The notes under the pieces: model-generated
The model's input: the letters and a program-made list of their open reading frames with translations, nothing else
Told to the model about the DNA's origin: nothing
The model's database searches: none
Shown here: piece by piece, positions 41,501 to 53,500 of the stretch
Position numbering within the stretch: position 1 is the first letter of the stretch
How the letters are laid out: every line of letters begins with the position of its first letter
Position numbers and translations under genes: made by a program
Assembly: GCF_051020975.1 (NCBI RefSeq)
Contig: NC_135033.1
Span: 8,583,501 to 8,647,500 of the forward strand
DNA: 64,000 nt
Reading direction: 5' to 3'
Origin: Osmia lignaria lignaria
Taxonomy: Eukaryota > Arthropoda > Insecta > Hymenoptera > Megachilidae

Positions 41501-44500
41501 TATTAATCATCGTCAAATTGCGTCAATGAGCCTGAGAAAATTTGGACACTCCTTGAACGAAGCGTGGAAAGTAAGTGAAACGAGTCAAGCATTAAGACCT
41601 ATCAACTGCTGAGTATTATAATATTCCTCGGAAGAAGGAAATAGGAAACGGAGCGAGGATGTCGGTCTGTGTAATTTCACGGTGTCACTGATTGCAGAGG
41701 AATAAGTTTGTTATTACAATGTCGTATCGTGACTTATTCACGGCGAACGCATTAGAAATCCGCGGCCAGCCAAAATATATGAGCTCGTCAGATAAATCTT
41801 CGTCGTACCAGAATAAGCCACCGAATCATTGCCAAGGTAATTCTTGCAGTTCCTATTCCTGGTAACCTTCGATCACGTCGATCACGTCCAATCTATCCAC
41901 GTAAATCTCTCTACCTTAACGTTCTTTTTTTATCCAACAAAAGTCCGCCGATTGCCTGTTGCTCGTTCGTCTCTTTCCTCTTCCTTTGTGGTCAACGATA
42001 CGTAGGCGCGTGAAATAATTAACATAAACTCAAGGAGGATCGTTCCGAGCCGAAGGATCGGTCAAACGTTCGTTCCCAAGTTCTCCTCTATCGAAAATCC
42101 AAAAACGGAATCGCGTATTTGTAAGTTTGACGCGTTCTCAAGATGGGTCATCGTTAGCTCGAACATGCCAAAAACTTCACGGTTTGTGTCACGCTTTCGT
42201 CGCAATTCTGCGCAGCTTTTTGACACGCGCTTACCGTAATCTCTATATTAACGTTTCTATTTTATTAACCTGGTACGCGAGCAACCGTTGAATCGGTGTT
42301 CGAAATTGTTTGTCGAACGAAAAACACGATCGAATTCGTGTAATCGAAAATGCTGACATTGTTGTCGATGATTGAACACGCTCGTTGACCGCGGCAAAAT
42401 GCCACGGCGTCGTTTTACACGGCAAATTGTACACCTGGTACCTTGAAATTTATGTATTCCTTAGAGTGTGCAAAAACTTGTGCCTCTTTTTTTTCACGTC
42501 TATAAAAATGGAATTACTTTTTGTCTTGAGTTGAAAAATGATATCAGTTAACAGGTTGAAAAGAAAAAAAAACATCTCTGTTTTCATCGACACCCATCGC
42601 TTAGTAACACGATTCCTCGCCTGGTTACCTCGTTCTACACCCTTCCTGCTGACACCAATTCTCCCCAAGGGTTCAGTGTATCAACAAGATCAACGGTAAA
42701 AGGGAACATCAGATCCTTCATTCACCCTCGTTATTCGTATTCTCCCAACAGGATATTGTTCCAGGAAAAGGCTGGAAAAATAGTGATTCATTCGTTCAAA
42801 TATTTCCTTGACGTTTTGCAGGAAATATCTTATTCCGAAATGAAAAACTTTCTTTTCTTTCGAATAACGCGCGTAGGGTGGAATGACGAATCGGTAGGGT
42901 TGACGCGGATCATATCTAATTCGACTCGTTTCGATTGCAATTCTCGACAAGGTGGGAGCTTCTTGATCCGTCGAAGCTTTCGACGACACCCGAGGGTTTC
43001 GCGTCGTTCGCGCCTGCGCCACCGGCCACCACTGTTTCTCTTGCCACCCGGTATTAACTATAGGTATACACACACCTACCTACGTTCTCGTCGAATCTCA
43101 TGGCGCCAGTTTGAAGTACGCTCCTCCTGCGTATGCACTCTGTTTTCCTTGCTTCGCGGACCATTCTTGCAATTTCAAATTTCCCGCGCTCCAAACGAAA
43201 GCGCGCGCGCCTGCATTCGATTCACCCTTTCATCGCTTTCGATTAGAAAGTGTTTTTCTATCAGTGACAACTACGAAGATTGTGCTACCATTGTTGGTTA
43301 CTTTAGTGGAACAGATTTGTGCGGTGTTCGTTGAAAAATATTCCTCTGTTACGATTCGTATCGCAAAGGTTCTAATTAACTTTTTTTTTATTTATATCAT
43401 TTTATGTATTTGCACAATTGACGAAATTAACGAGAAAAATTCCGGGAACGATGGAAACCTACGAGCAGTAATTAGTTTGTATTAATTAAAAATAGTGAAA
43501 TTAATGCAAATTATTCGTTTGTTGTTGAAACGTTCGCCTCGTGTAAAGTTCGAGGTAAATGGAAACGATAGTAGGTGCTGCCTCTTCAAGGTTTTACCGC
43601 CTATTTTGCTCTACATATATTTCCATTAACATTCGTGTTCGATGTTTAGTTGTTGTGGTAAAACATGAGTTAGGATAAAAGCCTGGTAGATAGACGAAAC
43701 AAACCAGGGGTTTGAAGACGAAACAACGTGCAAAATTCGTGTTATACCACGACCAAGTTATTTTCAACGACGAGCGTCGCCCGTGGCTTATATTTATATA
43801 ACGAGGATTTATCTAATTAATAGCCATTAGCTGGGTTATACGATCTCGATAACAGAGTTTGAATTACTCGACACGTGAGACGCGTTGTCTTAGAGTAGAA
43901 AGCTTCCGGTTGTCTTCCTTTCGATTCTTAACACCTGTTCGTGCTTTTCACGAAACGTTGTTTATTTGACTTCTTTTTTTTTTTACTAGAAAATGCTGAA
44001 AAAAGTATTTATTTTATATTCCTAAGACACGATAGTATTTCAAACATCGCAATACGATGAACCATAGTATTACTCAACAGAAGATAAACTTCTTATCTAT
44101 TTGCTTTTTTAATTAAGATACAACAAAATGCATCGTAAGATTGATACGCTATTCAGTATTGCCTCGTGTCTTTTTGTGAAAGGAAGTATTTAAAATGAAA
44201 TGGAGTTTGAAATTAAATTTAAATGTACGTTATCTGAGTGGTCCATCGTTTAAGAGTTAATTTTGCAGCGGGACGACAGGTGATGTCCATCGAACCGACG
44301 AAAATACTTCCCTTCCTATTAGTCTCTGTTCTTGGCGAACGAATTCGTTTGGGTGCAATTAAACGGCCGGCTAACTCTAATCCGACCAACCTCTGTCCTC
44401 TTTCTCTTCGTTTTTTTTTCCTATCTTTGCTGGTGTGCGGGGACGAGTAAACGAGCGATGATTCACCTGTGAGGGAATAGTCGGATTCCAGGTAAAGCCA

Positions 44501-47500
44501 TTTCTGAAATGGATGAAAGATCGTTGTTCAGCGTCACTGGCTCTGATTATATTAAGCCATTAATGCCCAGATATATCGTATGAGCGTATGTCGAACGTTA
44601 TTAGCTCTTTTCCTTCACGCTTACGTCAATTCTGTTTCGCGCACGTTGCTCGCTTGCAACGCACGCCGCTGTCTAACGCGTTATTTATACGTTCGAGCTA
44701 CCAAACGGTTGGCCAACGATCGAAATTCATATCGAATCTTGAAAAAATAAACAAAAATTTCATACATCATTTTTTACACCCTCGAAAACACCGATTTTTA
44801 TTAAGTTAATCTATCAATTGACGATTAATTGCTTATCGGGCGAAGGATCTACCTACAAAAAAGTGTCTAGAATTTTTACAATTTATCGCAGGCAATATTT
44901 CAAATCAAATGTTTTTGTAGAGTCTCGAGTCGATAGAGTGCAGCGTAAAGAAAGGCAAGTTCTTTCGTTCTGTTATCTCTAATGTCGGATTTGTCGAGAT
45001 AATCCAGACCCTACAACGTACAGCACTCCGATTTTATTGGTTCGACTGCGACCATGAAAATCTGTACTAAACTAAAAGTATGTATCATTGAAATCGGGAC
45101 AGTTTCGACGAGACACTTTTAAAACAACCGGTATTGACATAATTCGATCTTCTCCTTTTTCATCGAAACGACACACGCGGTTACCTAGAGGATCATCCTC
45201 CCTATAAATAACCACGTGACTTGGTGAACCGTGGCGATTTCCGCAATGAAAATAAATCCACGCGTCGGCTCGTACGGTCCGCCTGTGGCCACGGCTGTCC
45301 ATTCGCCTGAATCCGTAATAATTTTTCCGTGAGATAGCTCGTCGATGATAAAACAAACTATCCGCTCGCATTCGGGCAGAATTATAAACTCCTTTAGCGA
45401 GAAATTTTCATCCGTTAAGTGGCCATTTCGCGATGTTGCTACAAACGTCAAGCTCGTTCAGCTTATTAATCGCTATTCATCTATCAGGAGTTTCAATTTT
45501 TTTTTTTCTTCTTTTTATCTTGCGAAGGATAGAGGGGAGAGAGAGAGAGTCGATTCAACTTGGCGACCGAATCAATGCGAACAATTTCACCGAGTATCAA
45601 ATCAATTGGCCATCGGTGCCATTTGGCAACAGCATCGTTTCTCGCACACTGAAAGAAGAACGTTCGTTCGTCGCTTTCCATCGTTCGTTCATCGAGATTA
45701 GCCTTGTTATTTTTTTTCTTTAGAAAGTTCGTTCGCGCGTGACTTTTCCAGAAATTCATCGTCCGTGAGGAAGCATCGTGCATTCTGCCGTGCAGTTTCC
45801 CCATTTTCACCCGGTCGAACGAACGGGCAGCGATGTCCCGATGACTCAGACTCGGCTGCACCTGTGGCTCGAAGAGCATCGCGAGGAACGACCAGAGATC
45901 ACGCTCGTTCGTGCTGGACGCACACCTGAAAATCTTCGGTGAAAGTTTTTGTGGATCAGAAACGATGAAGTTGGAAGGTTCAGAGTGGAAAGTGTCATCC
46001 TGAACGACCAACTAGAGAGGCGTCGCGCGACGCCTACGTTAACCTCGAAGAGCAGGATGAGTCCGAAAGGACCCAGCCAAGAGGAGCCAAAGATGGAGGT
46101 GAGGGTGTCGTGCGTGACGGCACCCGGTGCTGAACCTCAAGGGATCAGAGTGAAGATTCCGGAGCCGAAGAAACGACCGATGAGTCCACCTGTTCAGGAA
46201 AGCATGCGTGCCAGGTGTCCTTCGGTACCGGAGAAAGACTTTTACCGAAAAGCATCGTCGTTGGATCGAAGAGACAGATATCCAACGTTGTCCGGTGCTG
46301 AGATCAAAAGAGGATTGATTCCTGGTGGTGTCGATATTCCACGTGGCAAGAGGAACCCGATGCTCGACAGGAAAAATCGATTCCCAACGATTTCTGGAGC
46401 GGAATTGAAAAGGAGCCTCGCTATTGGGAAATGTCCTTTGGAAGACGGGCTGGACCTTAGTTTGGCACCTTGGCCAGGAATGAAGTGGGCCTGCGTCAGG
46501 GTGCTACATCTCTATTGCAAAGTCTTCGACCAGTTCGAGCTGTTCGAGCTGATCGTTAGGTAATTCATTGGATAATTGAGACGTACTCGAGGAATACCTT
46601 CGATTCTATCCTGGCTCGCGATTAATCAGTCACTCGTGACATTGTAATTGATAGATCGTTTACGAGGAAACACAATTTCTCTCTTCGACGGATGAGATCG
46701 GCATCGATTAAAATTCCGAAAGTCTCTATTAACGATCCAATTAATTAGTGTCACTGGGTAAAGAGAATTCCTGGATCCTCGTAAGTTATTATCGAAACAC
46801 GTGTTTATTTGGCACGCGAGACATCGCGAAAGCCCAGAAGCAGAAATCCTGTTCGTACATTCGACACATTTCATTCGATCGATCGTAGACCCATGTAAAT
46901 CAAATTACCCTCGTTTACAACCAGTCGTGCTAGTTTACGTTCGACATCCACACCCGTTGGCAATTCCAGCCTTCGCGACGATTCGAACCACTCGTTCTCT
47001 TTTTCTCTCGGTGTTGCTGTTCCTTTTTCGGACCAGCAAACGGTGAATAAAACTCAACGATGGCAGCCTCGATTTTTACATTTTTCCAGATTCCACTCGA
47101 ACGGCACCGTTTACAAGCATTACGCTTGTACCACCCATCGTGGAACGTCAGGACAAATCGCTCGGTTTATATATCGTCCAGGAAATTAATTGCGCGAACC
47201 AAAGGACGCAAATAGTCGCGCGTGACACCGCTGACTCTTCATAAATTATTTTCAGGAAACTTTTATGCTAGTCTGCCCTCTTTCAACCGGATTTTTCTTC
47301 ATCTTTTTCGAGACGTGTACGCGTTTGAACGATGCTCAGAGTCGTGGTTCATATTTTTTCGTTTATTGGACAATCGTAGAGATATTCTGTAGAGTTAATT
47401 TCACGAGTGTCATCTACGACATCGAGTCGTGAATTCGAATGAATTACGGTCCACGTGTGAGTATTGCGTTTCGCGGGGTTAACGAGGCGTCAACGTTAAT

Positions 47501-50500
47501 TTGCGTCCACCCTTTGATGGCAGGACGCGTTCTCAGAGCTCGTAAAGCATCGTCAGGACGCGACGAGAGAGAAACAGGGATTCGGCGTTATCGTCGCCCT
47601 AACAAGGATACAGAAAGGTAGAAGCAAAAATTCTTGATCGTTTAAATGCTCTTTGCGAACGGCGAGTTACGGTCCGATGGCAAACAAGGTGACCGTTCCA
47701 CTGACATTATGGTGATGACATTATGGAAGGCGGTTCGGTTATGCCCCGAGGGGATAATTCTTTGAAAGGTTCTCGTGAATTCGTTCCTCCTGAAAGAATC
47801 TTTCTTCCTTTGACTGACGAGAGTTCAAAGGAACGAGTTCAATCTCCAGAGATGATTGGAAATCGACGAATCATCGATCGAAATATTATTCTGCTCGATC
47901 GACCAGAGTCAGGTGTCGAATTGCAATGGTTCGCGAATATATCTCGAAAATTTTTACGTCGACCCATTAACACATCCGTTGCCACTGTTAAATTTAACGA
48001 GCTCTCATCCGCGTTGATCTAAGTTACCCCGTCCCGTTCGCTTGGTCCCCAGTAAAATCAGATTTCGTGAATTTACGACCGTATCACCGACACCCACGAC
48101 TATGCTGCGACGCTTTATTTTCTTTTTTCTTTTTTTTTTTTTTCTCTTCCTGTCCTTCCCCTCGAGGAAATGCTTCTCCATTGGTCCTCGTATCTGGTAC
48201 CCCTTTATCGTCCGACGGTCGGCGACGAGTGCAGAAAAGGGAAGCTCGTATTAACGACGACCTTCGATGCGACGACATCCGGAAGGGTGCGGTGGAGCAG
48301 CGATGAATGCCAACTCGGCAAATGCATCCCCTCGATTATACGATTGACGTTCGATCGAATCGTTGCCGTGTTACACGTGGGCGACGGGAATTAGAAGCGT
48401 CACTTTTGCGCAGTGAACTTTTCTTGCGGCTATTCCTGACGTTCGGAATCGTATAGCGTTGTAATCGCAGATTGCTGAAAGGAAAGTTTTCTTTTTTTCT
48501 TTTTTTATTCGCGAAAACTTGGATTATTTATGGTTAAGAGTATAACACAAACCAGTGTGTTAAGAGGTTCTTCCGTCAGATCGAACGAGGATCCAGGAAG
48601 ATAAGAGACGGGAATGGGCGCGCGGTCCAAAAAAAGACGATGATATTTGCATTAATTAGAGGATAGACGGACAGGAAGCAAGCGTCCGCCTCCAAACGCA
48701 GTAAAACTCGATTAGAGGTTCTGTCAGAGACGAGGCGTATCCGGAGTTAATGAAAGACCAGGGGCAAATATTTAACGTCCGTGATATCCTACGTTTAATA
48801 GATACGTTCAACAAGCTGTTAATGTCTGTTCCACGTAGGAACACCGAAATACCTTTCCTACATCAATCTTCTTGCGAAGATAAATCTGTTAACACCTTAT
48901 CGATGTACGTTCACCTAATACTGAAACGCATAAAAATGATTCTCTAATAAACAGACAAGGAAAAGTTTAAGTTTCTCCACTCAGCACAGTGTAACCCATT
49001 CGCTACTATCTACTTCTCTATCTCTGATGGATTGATATTTTATTTTTCAGAAAGAATTGCACGAGTTGCAAATGTCCTCGAGAAGCACACGACGTATGCC
49101 ACGAAGAATGGGTGTCGGTCAGGTCTCGTTTAGGCCTGAAAGGCGAAGAATCCTCGTCCCCGTCTGTTTTCGATCCGAGAGCAAAGGGCCTCGCGTGGGC
49201 CCCACCTGGTCTCCCAGCTCACAAGGTAACCACCACCATTCGTCGGAACATCACGGCTTCCAACAGTTAATGGTTAATTTAATCGTGATAATTTCATCCG
49301 TGCCAGCCCCACCGCGTAGAATTCGTTTCCTGTTCAGTGACGCGAGGCTCGGTTTCGATTCGAAGCGCAAACATTCAATAAACATTCGGACGTATGAAAT
49401 TTAACAATTGTCGGAAACGATCCGATCGAACACGTCGAGACAATACGAATCGACGTCTCTAATGAGACGTTGGCAATATCCAAGGACAGGGAAGCTTTAT
49501 TTTAACCAGCGTTAAAATTTTCTGTAAAATTACGAATGCCGTAGATCCCATGAAATATACGACCGTCAAAATGTGAAGTGGTGGAATTTACGCGTATGCA
49601 CGCACGTTTGGCACGCTTCCAGTTTGCAATATTTTTCAGAACCCTCGGGATGTATTAACGTGCAACGGGACTGGTCTTTATCACCGGCTTTACTCCATGA
49701 TCGTTGTTCGCTCACTTTTACGATGTTGTTGTTGTCACAACGTGGCGTTAAAGGTTGTTACAATGATTTACGTTGATTTTTTTTCGTCGTCGTAGGTCGA
49801 CGAATACTTTTCCATGCTGCCAGAGATTTCGGTGCCCAGGCTAGGGACACCGGGTGAACGATACAGGGACCGACAATTGGCGATTCAGTTGCCTAAGCAG
49901 GACTTGGCCAGAGCCTATTGTCGCCACTTGAACCCGAAACACGCCAGCAGTGCTGACGATTTCATGGCAGCGAGAAACGAAATCGCGTTGGACATTGGAA
50001 GTGTCCAGGAAGTGATCGAGAGAGACGTCGTGAGTGTTAAATACTTTTATTCCTTTCTAAATTAAAGAGAGTTAATCTAGACTCGAGTGAAATGCATCCC
50101 GACGTGTTCACAGGATTGCGGTGCATGCCATACGCCCATAAAATACGGCAGTCTTGCCGTATCAGCGAGCAAACTGGGCCTTCTTTATCACCCGACGTGT
50201 TTCCGGTGCTCAGAGTGCAAGGAACTCTTGGTAGACCTTGCTTACTGCGTGCACGACGACACCCTGTTTTGCGAGAGGCATTACGCTGAACAATTGAAAC
50301 CTAGGTGTGCAGCTTGCGACGAAGTGAGTAAATATTAAATTCTATTCAATTTTATTTTGAGATTCCGGTCACCGCTGACACCCCTTGCACGAAACAGAAA
50401 AGTAGTATTAACCCGATAGTGGTCAGACAAGCTTACCGTCCGCTGTTAAGTAGCTATCGACCGTTGCTTCTCGTCTGCTTCGAAACATTTTTATCTACTG

Positions 50501-53500
50501 GAATCTTTTTTATCGACGGTAGAGTTCCTTCTGCAATATCGATACCCGAAACGCGCCTCGCTACGTCTTTTCAAATCATACCGCGGGAAACGTGAAGTAT
50601 TTGATACAAAGGAAAATTAGAATTTTTTGTGTTATAATTAAAAATAAGACAAGAACATTAGAGTTTGATAGTTTAATTTTTTTTTTAAATCTCTCTCGAA
50701 TTCTCGAGGTGATAAGTTGGCTTTCTCCAAATACGGTAACGCCTCGACAACGAAACATCGCGCGTTCCCTGCATCATTTCGGCATTGCTTTCGCATTAAG
50801 CAAACCTGAAATCTTGTTGGTTGACCCAAATGTACCGAGTCAGCTGTCAAGGTGCGCATAAATCGCCAAGGTTCGTGCCAAGCTCGACCATTTTACTGGT
50901 CGTAAATTTACGAGAATCGTTGTTTTCGGGCTTAAAGAACGATTCATCGGCGACGTTAACTAGCATCGGCCTGTCAATTAATTCCCCACGGACTTGAAAA
51001 TACTTTTTACGCGATAAACGATCTCCAACCGGTGTTTGAATCTTCCTGTTTCCAAGAACCTTTTAAAATGTCCATTTCATTCTTTCGAAGGATTCTTTAA
51101 CGCAATGTTTCATTGAGACATTGACAAACCGAGTGGCGTTAATTAGTTTGTACTGTAATGATAAATAATTTTGTTGGTTTCGCCAAAAATATTTAGAGCA
51201 TAATGATATTAAGTGTCTTGGAATCGCGCAGCGTTGTCTCGCGGGAACTGGGCCGCTTTCGGCTTTATTTAGATGGACGGAAATAGGAATCGGGTAGGAT
51301 AGAAGACGAACATCATACAAGCTTGTTCGTCAGCGAAGCTGCGCAACGCGAATTATGTTGTAGAAACTCGAATAAACCGACGACGATTTGGCGAAACACG
51401 CGGCCTTTTTACCTCCGTCAGTCGGCTGATTAATAAATCATTCTAACAGTTATCAATTTCTCTTCCAAACGAATGAATTAGCTAGAAATTTGTCTGTGTC
51501 TTCAGGTGTCGTTAAGAATTATTAAGGGAAGCCTTGACATACTTTGATTTCTTTCGAAATCGAATAACAAAATATCAAACATACAGCCGTTAGTTAAACG
51601 ATCAGCATAGAACTAATGAAAATTTCTACGCGTTTCGAATACTCGAATTGAAACGATCCGTTGGTGTGGAACGCGGTTGCTCCGGAAGGCTGCGAAGCCT
51701 CAGCTGCCGCAGTTTGTTACCGCGTTTCACGTTCGTGTAACCCGTCTGAATTGGTTTTCTTCCAACCGGAAACCCAACGTTTAATCGTACCTGCGGCCGG
51801 TCAGTAATCTATTTTGATTTCTTGTCGAAGCTCCCACCACGAAGATCCTAGACTGTCCAGACACCAAGAACCGTTCTCGTCTTTTATTAGAGTCAGTTCA
51901 ATTGGAAGCGAACGAAAGCTCGCGCAAACCGCGTGAATAATCGACAAACTGTTTTCTATCGGAAGAAATTTCCATACCGTCCATAATTTGCTTGGATATC
52001 TAGCGAGTTTCTTATCGGGATCGATACGATACCTGTCGATCTTTCACGTGTAACAGAAGGGTGGCCTCGAGTTTAGGGTAAGTTAGCCACACACGAGCCA
52101 CTATACCCCGAGGACAACGACCCGACACCATCGACACCCTATTTCTCTGTTACAATAAAGTACAAAACAAACACGCATTCCTTCCTCCCACACAAATTTA
52201 TACTCGTGACATATATAACCGATTTCTACGTACAGTTTGCCTTAAAAGTAAACACACAAATCAATTTACATATACAAATTATCTGATAGATATTCGTTTC
52301 TGTCAGAAACGAAATCAGCGTTTTAATTGTACGATGTCAATGAATGGTAGCCTTAGTTTTTCTCGGTTGTATCAATTTGGAAGCACCCTGTAGAATTCCT
52401 GAGGAAGACGCGTTGCCGAGATCCTGTCGATCGTTTCTGAATACGCTCTAAGCCTCGGACGAGAAACAAACGGTTTTTATTGAAAAGCATGGCGTAACAG
52501 TGACGCAATGAACCATTATAGAGTGGAAGAAGAGTCGTAAAATTTTATCTGGTTGTCTATTTCGAGCCCGGTGTTGGTTCACGTGTTTTACAAAAATCTT
52601 CGCTAGACCGATCAATTTTTCACCTAACAGTTTAACTGCAACGACGTGATTCCTCGGAGGTTGGGAAGGAGATTGTATGAAAATGAAAATGGTATTTCAC
52701 AATTTCACGGTGTTTTCAGCTAACTCGAAGAGGTAGAAATAATTTATCGCGTTCTGGATTTTGCCGACAATTTATCACCGGCGTCCCGAAACAACGCAAA
52801 GGAGAATAAATATTAGCGGAGTTAACAGGAGAGACTTCGTCTGGCAACGTTACGCGATTCCAAGTGCCTTTTGGTTCAGTTAATTCACTGGGATTATCCT
52901 TCGTGAATTTCTCAGTGTTCGCGTATATAAAGCTTTAGTTTCTGCGATAGATTCTTATCGAACTATATCGGATAGTTGCGTTGCCACGAGACTCGTGCGG
53001 ATTCGAAGAGGAGCAACCGAACGACCCGGAAGCGGTCAAGTGCAAAGACCTAGGGAGAATTCGTGGCTCGCGAACTATGCAACCCTTCGTTCACGTGACT
53101 CTCGGCTCGTGGCTGGGGGGGGGTGGCGATTCATTTAAGTATTTTTGCCGGATCAACGTGTCTTGATGACCCGAATTCGCGCCATTCATCTTCTAACGTT
53201 GCGACACCGACCTTCTATTTTCGGGTTCGATCCTCGTGTACACTATCAATTCCTGTTTCTTTTACGACCACCCATCACTGATGCAGTGATAAATAGTCTG
53301 ATTCTAGCGGGTAAAACAAATGGAAAATGAAATTCGACGATAGATATTGTAGCGTAGAACACTGTTAGGGGATGAAAAGGTTTCTATGGAAATCTGATCG
53401 TCGTGCTGGTACGAAATGGAACGAAATAAAGGAAAGGTCGTCCTACGAAGTGAACGGCAGTCACGGTTGTTAAGTTTTCGAGCGATCTAATTCGGTCGAC

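Noticed and set aside
47723..48022. 99-codon ORF from an ATG in intron DNA
   Set aside because: No phase-2 donor at its end, no known domain and no relation to Lmpt. It could be an unknown small gene but I cannot support it.
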